A stretch of DNA of 64,000 bases from Dipteris shenzhenensis (Eukaryota > Polypodiophyta > Polypodiopsida > Gleicheniales). This document shows, piece by piece, positions 1-10,970 of this stretch (positions within the stretch are counted from its first letter, which is position 1; each line of letters starts with the position of its first letter). The position numbers and the translations under genes were made by a program. The stretch is taken from NCBI GenBank assembly GCA_047967505.1, contig CM106539.1; one strand, written 5' to 3'. The notes beneath the pieces were generated by a model that saw only the letters and a list, made by a program, of their open reading frames with translations, was not told the DNA's origin and did not search any database.

Positions 1-1235
1 GAATATTGGAAGCTTGCAACTTGGCCATTACATGTTCGTTTGTGAATCACACAATCCATTTTGATAGCATACATACAATTTTATCTACCTCTCATTATGT
101 TCACTAAGGCAGATCTGGTTTCCTTTATGTCAGCTATCATGGAAAAATTCTGGTGTTCAAAAAATGGCAAGAAAAGTCTCAGATTACTCTCTATGCATCG
201 TCTCTGTTCTCCAAAGATGCACAGGGGTCTGAACATTCTCAATATTCAAATGCATTTACTTGCTCACAGAGGGAAAATGATGATACAGTTTATGCAAGGA
301 GATCAGCCTTGGGCTTTCATGATCCGCTCTCTCTTATTACATATTCATACTTCTGCCTTTGGGCATTGGCAGCCTACTCAGTGGGATTTCCTATTTGGCT
401 CTATCCAAGGCAAGATCAGAGGCTGCCCTTTTGTCTCTCGCCTGCTTCTTGATTGGAAACATATCTTATCCCACTTGGAATGGCATGGTAGAGATTCTCT
501 GTCTGGAAACTCTTTGAGGGCTGAGAATATTTATTGGTCTAAAGTATTCCACCCTCCTTTGGCCATACAAGAACCCAGACGTTCTTATTTTCTCTCCTTC
601 AAAGGCATTTCATCTATGGCGGATGTACTTCAAGACGATGGCACATTTTTATCTTTTTCTATAGCTGCTAGCAAATACGGTTTGGGAGCTCATTATCGTC
701 CTTTATGGCATAGGATTTCAGCAATGCTTCAACCGTTCTTGCCGGTACCTCGTTTGGAACTTCTGAATAGGCTTGAGGATTGGATTTTACACTCTTCTTC
801 CTCATCCGCCCGTCCCTTGAAGCTCTCGCATATCACAGTGTCATCTCTGTATAAAGTGTTATTACCTCCGCCTTGGATTTCTGACAGAGCAAATACTGTT
901 TGGCATATGGATCGCCCAATGAAGTGGTGGAGAAAACGGCTGCGTCTCCTTTGGCATTACAAAGTTCCTCTTCAGCAACAGCTTTTCCTTTGGCGAGTTC
1001 TGCTTGGCATTTTTCCATTTGGCCAGTTACTCGCACACAGACATATTGCTCCGACTGTTTGTCACAGATGCCAACACTCTATTGAATCTGTGCTTCACAT
1101 TTTTTGGTTCTGTCCACATACTTGTGACTTCATCGCTCTCATCCGACAGAGGCTTCGAGCGAGATTTCCTACTGTTACTTTTGGCAGATTTTTCTGGTTG
1201 TTTTTTGTGTCCGTATGCTTTGTCGAGGGGGAAAA
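1..1235 (+). pseudogene. LINE ORF2 fragment (RT thumb to zf-RVT), truncated at both ends
   Basis: This is the C-terminal part of a non-LTR retrotransposon ORF2. The reading frame enters from before base 1, has one TGA near base 44, and is then open for about 390 codons. It matches about 5604-6780 of the neighbouring LINE almost residue for residue, for example YIQFYLPLIMFTKADL in both. The end carries the plant zf-RVT module: WWRKRLRLLWHYKVPLQQQ, then LFLWRVLLG, then a CxxC...H...C cluster (CHRCQHSIESVLHIFWFC). Similarity to the neighbour stops near 1200, inside zf-RVT, and the sequence passes straight into the next LINE's 5' leader. The last 270 or so bases and the poly-A of this copy are missing. 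It has fewer stops than the downstream copy. The zf-RVT identification is secure; the junction is placed to within some tens of bases. Confidence 0.85.
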
Positions 1236-1239
1236 AAGA

Positions 1240-1540
1240 TTTCGTACTGTCAAAAATCTGTAAGATTTTGTCCGTACAGCCAGGGAAAATCCGTGTAGTT
1301 TTGTCCGCACAATTTTTTCCATACAGTTTTGCCTGTATAGTCGGAAAAAATCCGTACAGTTTTGTCCGTACAATTTTGTCTGTGCAGTCAAAAATTCCGT
1401 ATAGTTCTGTTTGTACAATCAGAAAAATCCATAAAGATTCGTCTGTACAGTCAGAAATTCCATACAGTTTCATCGGTACTATCAGATTTTCATACAGATT
1501 CGTCCATACAGATTATGCTGCTGTTGTACCTGCTATGCTT
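1240..1540 (+). repeat. Degenerate TCCGTACAG tandem repeat in the LINE 5' leader
   Basis: About ten diverged copies of a unit of roughly 30 bases are visible, built on TCCGTACAG followed by TTTTGT or TCAGAAAAA (for example 1269-1277, 1351-1359, 1441-1462). The same motif in reverse complement (CTGTACGGA) fills 12430-12730, immediately upstream of a minus-strand ORF1 copy, so it belongs to the 5' leader of this LINE family rather than to the site. Repeated 5' motifs of LINEs often carry internal promoter activity; that role is inferred here. Confidence 0.7.
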
Positions 1541-1587
1541 TCCTCCTTGTAAAGCTTTGCTGCTTCCAAGCCTTTTCCTTGACTCAA

Positions 1588-2813
1588 ATGGCAGATTATT
1601 CCTATGAGAAAACCTTTCAGAAAGACAAGTCAGTTTCCAACAAGAAACAAAAACAGGTGATGGATTCAGATGATTCCCTTCATGACTCTGCTGAGGCTCA
1701 GCTTGTTTATGAGGTTATGCATGAAGGGTTTGAAGACACCCACAAAGGTTGGAAAGATCCACTTCCCACCACTAGCATTATGGTGGAAGTGGATGATATC
1801 TTTGATCCAGTTAAGGAGTATGCAAAGCATGCCATTATAATTTTCTTCCCATGACGGATGCCTGCTGCAGCAGATGTTGGGAATTAATTGACTCGAACCC
1901 TAGGTGGTTCTTATGTCAAAAAAGTTCATTATGCAACGAGGGGCTTTTTTGAGATCATCATGGCTGATGAGGAGCGTTTTGCTGGAGCACTCTCCTCTTC
2001 TATGGCCAGCAAATGGTCGATGTCCTGCCCTGGTCTCCCACCCGGGATTATCAGGCATTGATTCGGCATCGTTGCCCCGTTTGGGTAGAAGTTCGGGATT
2101 TTCCTCAATGCTTGTCTTCTCTTCTACCTAAAATTGCAGCTTCCCTCAGTAAGGTGGTATGTCCACCGCGACCCAATGGAAATTCGAATCGCTTCTACAT
2201 TTTGTGGGATACAGATCATCCCACTCCAGCTTCATATTCGGTTACTATGAATAATGTTTCCATGGGGAGTGCCTTTTACAAGCTCAAGTGGGGGCTGTTC
2301 GTAGGTGCTTGCTTTGAATGCAAGCAATTTGGGCACATGGCTTCACAATGCCTTTCTCGAGCTCCACGGATGCTAGTGCAAGCTAAAATGGTTCAACCTT
2401 TGAATAAGAATGCAAATGCCTCTTTTGTGGTCAAAAACAAAGGGGTCAAACAGTTTTTCTTTGTTCAAGACAAAGGCAAAGCCCCAGCTGTCTCAAATGG
2501 TAATGCTTCTTTTCCTGTGCCTTTGTCCTCTCCACCTCAGGGAAAGGGGGAAATTTTTTTGACTGATGGATGGCAAACTCCTCGCAAAGTGATCTCCCCT
2601 AGGCGACCTTTGCCTTCTCGGACTTGGAGTGGTGCATCCTCTTATGGAAAAACACCTGTTGAAAACTCTGGTGTTGTCTTGACCTGGGCTGTTGTGACTG
2701 TGAATCGGACCTTGTTTGCTCAAGAAGAAGTTGCTGCACTTTTGTCCTCTCCTCATGCTGATGCTTCATCCAAAGGCAGAGGCCCGGACATTGAGGTGGA
2801 AATGCAGACGTAG
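1588..2813 (+). pseudogene. LINE ORF1 (gag-like, CCHC zinc knuckle), frameshifted
   Basis: ORF1 of plant LINEs encodes an RNA-binding protein that packages element RNA. The likely start is ATG 1588 (MADYSYEKTFQ). Frame 1 runs to a stop at 1852; the homologous protein resumes in other frames from about 1904 and then 2013 to 2813, so at least two frameshifts are present. The middle part (PWSPTRDYQALIRHRCPVWV) fits the DUF4283-type domain. It is followed by a CX2CX4HX4C knuckle, CFECKQFGHMASQC, at about 2314-2355, and then a low-complexity Ser/Pro-rich tail. A second copy of the same ORF1 lies on the minus strand at 11429-12310. DUF4283 is assigned by eye; the zinc knuckle is certain. Confidence 0.8.
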
Positions 2814-2871
2814 ACAGCCCGTTAGTTGCTGTACATACCTGTCCCATAACTGTAAATATGCTTGATCACCT

Positions 2872-3909
2872 GAAGTGTGTTACTCTCAATGTACAGGGAA
2901 TGTGTGATGGTCGCAAATGGAAACTAGTCTGAATGTATATCAAGCAATTGCAGCCTGATATAGTTGCTTTGCAAGAGCTGTCGCCTTGTGGGTGTGAGGC
3001 CCACAATCGCCATGTCTTGAAGGGATTGAACTGCTTGCTGAACCTGTTGTTTGTCGGTTGGAGAAAGAAGGACCTTAATGGCTGTGGGATTCGAGGGTGT
3101 TGCCATAGAGCCCTTCTGGCCAGACCAAAGGTCACCACCAAGATCTTCTTCCTTTTGACAAACACAAATGCTCCTGCTGCTGGCATTTCAAAGATTTTAA
3201 AGCTATGGTTGAGAAAGAAATAGGCCTGCAAATAAAATGCCTAAGGTCAGATGGAGGGGGAGAGTACCTCTCAAATGAGTTTGCAAGGTTCATGTAGGAG
3301 CATGGCATAAAGCAGTAATATTCATGCAGTCATATCCCACAGCAAATGTATGCTGGTCAAATAGGCCATTTTGCTGGTTATGATATCTTCTATGCTGGAG
3401 AGCACTCCTTTTCTGGTGTGGCTTTTTTAGTAAAGCACAACCTTCAACCTATTGTGGCTCTCAATGATCGCCATGGTAGATGGATTATTGTTCAATGCCT
3501 TGTTCAAGGGGAAATTTTAGAATTTGCATCAGTTTATGCCCCCCAATCTTCTCGTGATAGAGCTTTGATATGGGCTGCCATGCATAGCTATCCATGGCGA
3601 CAACATGCCTTCATTTGTGGTGACTTTAATAATGCCCCTCAATCGGGTGACACCACCTCAGGCCACACTCATATGTTGGCTTCTGAAACACAGGCATGGT
3701 CTGATTTTTTGCTTCAGTTGTGCCTCGTTGATCTCTGGAAGATATTACAGCCCATGCTTCCAGGCTATACCTTTCAACATAATGCTCAATCTTCTCATCA
3801 GGCACTATTGGATAGATGGTATCAGGTTCATCCACAGCATTGTGATGCCTTTACTTGTCAAATTTGGGTTGATCATGCTTTCATACATTCGGATCATGCT
3901 CCTCCTTGA
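2872..3909 (+). pseudogene. LINE ORF2 endonuclease domain, disrupted
   Basis: This is the exonuclease/endonuclease/phosphatase-type domain that nicks target DNA for target-primed reverse transcription. The N-terminal part (2880-2985) reads VTLNVQGMCDGRKWKLV, a stop, then LQPDIVALQELS, which includes the catalytic glutamate of the QE motif. The body resumes at 3346 and shows GVAFLV, SVYAPQ, the GDFN metal-binding motif (about 3616-3630) and the terminal SDHAPP histidine motif just before the stop at 3909. Between the two parts lies foreign sequence of about 360 bases that includes Ty1/copia integrase. The domain is therefore broken by insertion and by stops. Confidence 0.8.
3187..3345 (+). mobile_element. 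Ty1/copia integrase-core fragment inside the LINE endonuclease
   Basis: In one frame the sequence reads FKDFKAMVEKEIGLQIKCL, RSDGGGEYLSNEF, EHGIKQ and HIPQQ. This is the Ty1/copia integrase segment around the second catalytic residue (the family pattern is RSDNGGEY...F...GI...S...TPQQNG). It has in-frame TAG and TAA codons where the family normally has Gln or Arg. It ends abruptly at the PQQ motif, where LINE endonuclease resumes. The preceding 200 bases (about 2985-3186) match neither element clearly and may belong to the same insert. Confidence 0.8.
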
Positions 3910-3945
3910 TTAAGGCTTTCCTTACATGAATTTCCCACTGACACG

Positions 3946-6861
3946 TTGCCTTGCCGAAGGCTTTTGCTGATTAATAATAGTTATCCGAAGCATGCTGACT
4001 TTAAAGCCTTGGTCTCTGATGCTATTCAGCCTCTCTCTCATCAGATACACATTGGTTTGGATTATGCCTGGCAGGCTTTTGTTGCTCAAATGCAAGCAGT
4101 TATTCGGGATTATGGCAAATCCTATATGCAAGCCACAAGGGAGACTGTAGCAAATGCCAAATTTACTTGTCAGAGTTTAACTGAGCTTGCTCATCTTCGC
4201 CCTTTGTCTTCAGAGGAAAGCATGCTCTTATGTCACGCTCAATTCTCTCTTCAATCCAATGATCGCAAAAAGCTTGCTAAATGGGAAACCCGATCTAGAC
4301 AACGGGCTTTTTTGAATAAAGGTTGCTCTTCCAAGCAATTTTTTAAGAGTTTACACTACGAAAGACACGCTGCCAATATCTGTCGGATCCGGATGCCTGA
4401 TGGTTCTTGGTCAACATCTCGTTCAGAGCTTGTTGATTTATGTGTGCAGCACTTCTCCACTCATTTTGGACATGTGGATACTCTTTCTCCTCGGGTCGTG
4501 TCTGCACATCAGCTTCTTTTGCAGCATGTTCATCCAATTCTATCTGATGCTTAGGCTTTGGAACTTTGAACATCCCTTCATTGAAAGGGAATTGTCTGAT
4601 TCACTGAGATCCTGTGGCAGATGGAAATCTCCAGGATAAGATGGTCTCACTGTTGAATTCTTTCTTGCATTCTGGGATCTTCTTAAATTCACCTTGCTAC
4701 AAATGGTAAATACAGCATGGCAAAATCAGCAGATGCCTGTGTCATGGAAAAAGGGTCTTCTCAAGCTGATTCCAAAGAAGCAACTATGTGATTCACTTGG
4801 TGATTGGAGGCTAATCACGCTCATGCCAGTCATTTACAAGATCATTGCCAAAATGGTGGTTGATCGGATTAAAGGTTATTTGCATGATGGGTTGCATCCC
4901 TTCCAATATGGCTTTGTTCCACGTCGCCATATCACAGATAATATTGCCAATGCTTATATTGGGATTGAATATGCCAAATACACGCAACAGGATGTTCTAC
5001 TCTTGCAGGTAGATATTGCAAAAGCCTTTGACACAGTTCAATGGGATTTCATCTCGCAAACTATGCCATCTTTGGGGTTTGATCCAAAAATGCAGCAGGT
5101 TATTTAGTGGCTTTACAGAGATAGCAATGCGGCTTGCATTCTTTCTAGGGATATCTCTGATGAGTGGACTCTTCGTTGTTCGGTCTGCCAAAGATGCCCT
5201 CTCAGTGCTTTACTGTATGCCATTGCTACTCATCCTATGCTGCAATATATTGATCATCTTGTGGCTACAGGATCACTTCATGGCTTGGAATTGGATTCTA
5301 ATCGCAGCATGGTTGCTCAAGCTTATGCTGATGATTCTTTCTTTACCCCGAAGAACATGCCCCATAATCTTGGTGCCTTGATGCAAGCCCTCTCTGTTTA
5401 TGGTTTGGCAGCTGGTCTTCATGTTAATTTTCAGAAGTCTAAACCGTTCCCTTTGCATTCCAAAGACTGGCATAGTCTGTTATGGCCCGGGGATATCATT
5501 CCACCCACTCAGTTTGTTCGTCATCTTGGTTACCCTTTGGGGTGGGAACTCACTCGCCGACAACAAACTGATTGGGTTTTGGCTAAGCTTCGAAAAAAGC
5601 TTGAGTATTGGAAACTGGCAACCTGGCCTTTGCACGTTTGTCTTCGAATAGTGCAGTCCATCCTTGTGGCATATATTCAATTTTACTTGCCATTGATCAT
5701 GTTCACTAAGGCAGATCTTACATCTTTCATGTCTGTCTTTATGAAAATCTTCTCGCGATCCAAACATGGCAGAAAAAGTCTCAAGCTACTTTCGATGCAT
5801 CACATTTGTTCTCCCAAGATGCATGGTGGATTGAACATCACAGATATTCATGTGCATATTCTTGCCCACAGGGGAAAAATGTTGCTGCAATTTTTGCAAG
5901 GTGATCAGCCTTGGGCTCTTATGATTAGGACTCTGGTTACTCATATCAGTATTTCTACGTTTGGTCACTGGCAACTCAATCAATGGGCTTTCTTTTTTGG
6001 CTGCACTGATGGCACTTTGCCTGGCTGCCCTTTTGTCTCCCGCTTGCTTTTTGACTGGAAGCATGTTCTTTCTCATCTGGAATGGAATGGACGGCAATCT
6101 TTGCTTGGGAATTCTTTGAGAGCTGAAAGCATTCACTGGTCGAAAGTCTTTTAGCCTCCCTTGGCTTTTTAGGAACCTCGACGTTCCTACTTTGTCTCGT
6201 TTAAAGGCATCACCTCGATTGCTGATGTTATAGATGATGCTGGTACTGTGCTCCCCTTTTCTCTAGCAACCACTACATATGAATTGGGCTCTCATTATCG
6301 TCCTTTGTGGCGACAAATTACTTCTATGCTTTCGCCTTTTGTTCCGATTCCTCCTTTGGAACTCCAAGACCGGCTAGAAGATGGCCTTTGACTTCTCCAG
6401 GGTCCTCTTCTCGTCCTTTGAGGCTATCTCAGATTACTGTACCTACATTGTTTAAAATCCTTTTGCCTCAACCTTGGGTTTCAAAGAGAGGTGATTCTGT
6501 TTGACGAATGCATCGCCCAGCCAAGTGGTGGAGGAAAAGATTACAGCAACTTTGGGCCTATAAAGTACCACTTCAGCAACAAGTTTTCTTTTGGCGAGTT
6601 CTTTTGGGAGTGTTTCCATCTGGACAGCTACTAGCTCATCGACACATTGCTCCTGCACTTTGCCACAAATATTCTGCTTCTTCGAAGACTGTGCCTCGCT
6701 TATTTTGGCATTGTTCGTGCTCTCGTGAGTTTTTTTATCTGCTTCGACAGTGCCTACGAGCGAGATTCCCATCTGTTCCGTTTGGGAAGTTCTTCTCGCT
6801 ATTTGGGTTTCATCCATCCAGACCGGAGTTTCATCTTTTCTTCGTTTGGGTTCACTACTAG
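3946..6861 (+). pseudogene. LINE ORF2 reverse transcriptase and zf-RVT, multiply broken
   Basis: This is the reverse transcriptase part of ORF2. Motifs in order: LKLIPKKQ and WRLITLMPVIYKIIAK (about 4760-4860), QYGFVPRRHITDNI (4910-4945), motif A LLQVDIAKAFDTV (4997-5040), a stop at 5105, motif B CQRCPLSALLYAI (weakened from VRQGCPLSP), and motif C AYADDSFF with an intact YADD at 5324-5335. The thumb follows, then zf-RVT (WWRKRLQQLWAYKVPLQQQ, 6525-6580), whose cysteine cluster is damaged (CHKYSASSK in place of CHRC). Stops occur near 4552, 4639, 5105, 6154, 6390 and 6504, with several frame changes. The neighbouring fragment at 1-1235 is a close relative. Confidence 0.85.
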
Positions 6862-7107
6862 GCACTATGGACTTTATGGACATATAGGAATTGTAAAGTC
6901 TTTGGTGATCCTACTTTCTCTCTGTTTGGCTTTTTTAGGCATTCTCTGCAACAAACTTTCTTTGATTGCTTGTAGACCCGCTGCATAGATCATTAGGTCT
7001 TTTTGGCATATACTGAAATTTTCAGTTGATGTAATTGTAGCACCTTGTTTTGAGGTTGCTACTCATATAATATAATCAATCAAAGATTTCACCCCAAAAA
7101 AAAAAAA
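6862..7107 (+). other. LINE 3' UTR and poly-A tail
   Basis: Noncoding sequence follows the zf-RVT remnant and ends in an A12 run at 7096-7107 preceded by TTTCACCCC. This is the signature of a target-primed insertion. A (GT)n and G-rich patch (7108-7150) begins directly after it and is outside the element. Confidence 0.7.
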
Positions 7108-8639
7108 GTGCGTGCGTGTGTGTGTTTTCGGAGGGGGGGAGGGAGAGGGGCAGCGGCAAGCCGACAGTCACTGTACGAATATTCAATATAAAGAAAGTGT
7201 TGTGTCATCATGAAGAAAAGGCTTAAACAAGTTGGTTGCAAGGAGGAAAGCGTTCAAAACTTTCCCACAACACTTTTCAACCTTCCCTCATCATCAAAAT
7301 GATCAACGAGGTGGCCATCCTCCAATAATTTTCCATTAGTTGGACTATACATCTAGTGTTTCATGTCACTTGGCTCCACCTATATTGGACCTTCTTTCAA
7401 ATCATTTGAGACAAGGCCCAACCTTGAACTCATGGACCTCAAGCAAATTTTCTCCACATGTTCAAGTGGAGCTAGGGAATAAAGCAAATCTACCAACCGA
7501 AGAAGAAGCCCATGATATTTGAAAGCACAATGATGAAAATACGTCCCCTGACACAACTTTGAAATGCTTCGAAAACCTGCTCTAAAGAGCAAAGTTATAA
7601 CGGCTAGCTAGAGACTACAACTAAGCAAGCATAGAAAAACTACAAAACCTAGGGACGAACCCCAATACACAAGATCAGAAGAAGACCAGAGGGCCAACAC
7701 AAAAACCATAGCCAAGCACAAGACACCTTGCACATATACCTAGATAAGTCCAGGAACATGCCCAAACTCATCCTCTAAAAACAGAACATAGTGCAGTTTC
7801 AATCTCATGATAGTCAGTCATAAGGTTGAAAACCATAAACTCCGTGATGCATAGCAAGGACTAGCTACTATGACATCTCCACTGACATCATCAGCGCCCA
7901 ACAGTGGGTGTCGACCATATTATAAACATATGCTCTCACACATACAAATCCACACACCCACACATACTTGAGCATCCATTTATACAAAGTCTTCATACTA
8001 AGTTTTTGTCAGTTTTTGTCAGCACTCCAAAGGTGAAGGGCAAACTCAACCATGACGAAGGCTAGCACTAAAGGAGAGGCCTGTGAGCTGCACACCCCAA
8101 TAGGAAACCCAAAATAAGCCAGTAGATACGATCCATAGCCCCCCACAAAAATTTAAAAGAAACCCCTAGGTTATTCAAAATCGCTCTGTAAATTAATCAA
8201 ACCAAGTCTCCCATGTCCACATGAAAGGGAACAAGGTATAACTTTTCAGTAAAGGAATGGAACATCGGCAAAGAGACAAAAGCTTATATAACAAGGGAAT
8301 TAGTGTACACCTGTAAGTCTCGTGTTGCAAAACATCCCACTTCTCCACCTCCAAATCGCTTCAATTCCACCGCCTTCATCAAAGAAAGAAAAGTCAGCTG
8401 CCTATGCTACCTTATATATGAAATCAGAAAACTATACAAAATCGTCAATATCTTCAAGTGCTAAGCACATTAACGTTAAAAGATCTTCGCAAATAAAGGT
8501 ACACAATAGCATCGAGCACTCTAAGAATGCAAATGTTTGATTGGAAATCATGCACTTGCCTTAAGGAAAACATTACAAAGTTGCTAATCCTTTAAGGTTG
8601 AAGTGTTTTGGCATCAAGAGGGTGTCTGTTTGCTACAAA
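7108..8639 (+). other. No gene seen
   Basis: The stretch starts with a short GTGCGTGTGTGT and G-rich patch (7108-7155). The rest is unremarkable AT-moderate DNA with many stops in all frames. Short open frames at 7340-7522 and 8322-8540 have no recognisable motif. It may be old transposon debris. Confidence 0.6.
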
Positions 8640-10228
8640 GAGAGAGCGAGAAAGAAAGAAATAAAGTTTATTAAAAGTCTTCAAAAGACCGAAGCAGTCT
8701 ATGAGACTGAAAGAACCTAATACAACAAGCTGAAGGGGTGGAGCCTCTAAGTTGGCATCAACACCCATGACGAATACAAGAAAAGCCATAATCATAACAA
8801 TACCAACATATATAGAGAAATCCTAGGACTCATGGAGCGGTGACAACACTACAATGGTCACCCAAAAGTCAAGTATGAGGGGGGGTCAGCGTGGCAAGAG
8901 GCTATGTGTCAAAAAGCCAGTGATGGGGTGCTAACGGATGTCGGTGTGTGTGGTCCACTGAATATGGCCTTGCAACGAACAATTGCCACTATCACTCCTG
9001 TCCACCATGCCCTCGAGCTGGAAAGCATGGGGGGAAGGTCCTTAAGTATGATCTGTGCCAACCTGATGGCAAGTCTACCGTGTCTCTCGATCTCGACCTC
9101 GGGTCTACCATCTCCCCAAGCCCTGATGGTCAATGCTATCTGGCTAGAAGAACTCAATGATCATGCTCTCAGAGGAGTCTGGCTGGCTGTATGCCCTGAT
9201 CTCGCTTATGTGTGCCCTGATGTCACTTATGTGTCTTGAGCAAACGCTCCATGTGTCGGATGGCTTCATGGATAAAGCCTGCCACGCATCTTGATCTGGG
9301 TAGTACAAGAGACTAAATAGGGGTCCAAAGCCATCCCTGAAAAAACAATGATAGTGACCTCTAATCTTATAGTACGTCAGCAATCTGAAAGCGAAATGCT
9401 CTTCCGACTCGATCTCCTAATGGTCACATAAAGTCCAAATGCGACCCTCTCTATGTATGCTCTCTGCCCACTGTCCACTCTCAATACAAATCGGTGAGAT
9501 AAAAAGTGGAACTATCCAATCAATATACTTAAGGAGTGGGGGAGATGGATCCGTGTGTATCCAAGTGGATAGATCAAACCCTCTGCTGAAATCCACAAGC
9601 AATGGTCTCTGTAGAGGCTAAGCTTCACAAGGAGCTCATGGGGTGCTAACCAAGTCCGAAAAGTGTGTAGCTGTAAGAGATCCTCTCAGATAACCTAGTT
9701 CACCTCGTGATACGTGAGCGGGACAAAGGGGGTCCCAATGCTATACGAGAAGGGGGTAATTTGTCTATGTGGAGCCCCAAGCTCTCAAACCACCTGCTTG
9801 AAAAGCTTAGATACAAATGTTCCTAAAGCTGAGGGTGATGCCTTATGTAGCAAATCAGCCAGTCTGTTATGTCCCTCAAGAAGAGAGCTGAACTTTTTCC
9901 TAATGTGTGCATAGTAAGGGCATATCATTACCATGTGTTCTTCTATTTCTGGCATACCCTGGTCACATAATTGGCATAGTCTGCTCTCTCTTGGCATGTC
10001 TTTCCATCCTCCTATTTCAATTTGCAGCTGGTGTGATCGGGTGCGAAGTGAAGCCAAAGCCCTCCGCTTATGCATTGCCATAGGTGTGCAAATGTACTTT
10101 TGCGTGGCTAACTCCTCTGCCGTATAAGTGGGCCAATATTGGGGGTTGATAAATGTGCAGTAGTACTCGAACTTATCTCTATTTTTAGCTGTTTGCCATT
10201 TCCTGTGTAGTGCATTCAGCAGGTCACG
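8640..10228 (-). pseudogene. LINE 3' parts with two ORF2 zinc-binding ends and a 3' UTR
   Basis: Read on the minus strand from 10228, an open frame gives YWPTYTAEELATQKYICTP, then RTRSHQLQIEIGGW, then RLCQLCDQGMPEIEEHMVMI with CPYYAHIR. This is the CxxC...E.EEH....C...Y..IR zinc-binding end of many LINE ORF2 proteins, of a different type from the zf-RVT at 1-6861. A second, more decayed version follows at 9602-9300 (WTLCDH, stop, EIESEEHFAF, LLTYYKIRGHY). The 3' UTR-like end at 8740-8640 reads CTCATAGACTGCTTCGGTCT and TTAATAAAC, then a pyrimidine-rich simple repeat. At least two related insertions are stacked here; exact borders are uncertain. Confidence 0.65.
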
Positions 10229-10929
10229 ATAAAAGTTTATTAAATTCTGCTAAAGACCAATGGGTCTATGAGACTAAAGAGAAACTTGATACAACAAGCA
10301 AAAGGGTGGAACTACTAAGCGAGCATCCTAACCCATGCTAGAAAACTGTGTAGACATAGTCAGTGATATCATCGTACATGTCTACCATAATCATATACAT
10401 CCATCCTGGCGTCATCATCCTCGTGGAGACGCAATGTGATCCAATACAATATCATATAATAGGCAAACAAAACGTCAAGATACACCCAATGACGGACTAG
10501 GCAGTGTAGGCAAGAGGCCGTAATGGATCGTTGTCTGCTATCTAGATGAGTAATCCATCGTGCTCTCCTAGCCGCTACCCGACGAACGAGCGCCACTCTA
10601 ACCCCACTTGGATGCACCCCATGCCTGAAAATAGAAGAGATATCAGTGAGCGTGATCTGTGAGTCTGTCCTCTGTCGGGTCTGTTGCGTCTTGATATCAG
10701 GGCCTCTGCCTCTCCTGCTAACCGCGGCTGGGGTAGCAACCTGCTCTGGCTGGAAGAACTCTATGATCATACTCTGGGAGTATGATCACAAAGGCCAAGA
10801 GAGAGAATATTTTATAAACTTCAAAAGGCCAAAGAGTACAAGACCAATCAGAAACACAACACGACATCAAAATCCCATTACACGGAGCCAAGGGCGCCTA
10901 GAATATCCCTAAGGATGGACTAAAAAACA
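10229..10929 (-). pseudogene. Second LINE 3' end of the same family
   Basis: On the minus strand a frame at 10770-10369 begins MIIEFFQPEQVATPAAVSRR, and the same SMIIEFF sequence occurs in the neighbouring element near 9160, so both belong to one repeat family. The segment ends at 10300-10229 with a version of the 3' UTR seen at 8640-8740 (AGTCTCATAGACC, TTTAATAAACTTTTA). A third UTR-like block (TTGTACTCTTTGGCC, TTTATAAAATATT) lies at 10870-10800. I see no catalytic domain. Confidence 0.5.
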
Positions 10930-10970
10930 CTGTGCACCCATAAAAATCCAGTTACATACCAGTGACAAGA

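Larger units (their letters stand above)
1236..7107 (+). mobile_element. Nearly complete L1-type LINE, inactivated
   Basis: The parts stand in the order of a plant L1-clade LINE: a 5' leader with a short tandem motif (1240-1540), ORF1 with a CCHC knuckle (1588-2813), ORF2 with an apurinic-type endonuclease (2872-3909), reverse transcriptase and zf-RVT (3946-6861), a 3' UTR, and an A12 tail at 7096-7107. Each ORF is broken by stops or frameshifts, and the endonuclease also holds a Ty1/copia fragment, so the element cannot act on its own. I did not find a convincing target-site duplication. Start and end are inferred from the junction with the upstream LINE fragment and from the A tail. Confidence 0.85.

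Noticed and set aside
2866-3231. Minus-strand 121-codon frame across the LINE endonuclease
   Set aside because: It overlaps plus-strand endonuclease and copia integrase motifs that are clearly recognisable, so it is a shadow frame.
7108-7160. GT- and G-rich patch after the LINE A tail as a possible G-quadruplex or telomere-like tract
   Set aside because: It is short and irregular, and has no TTTAGGG units; an ordinary simple repeat explains it.
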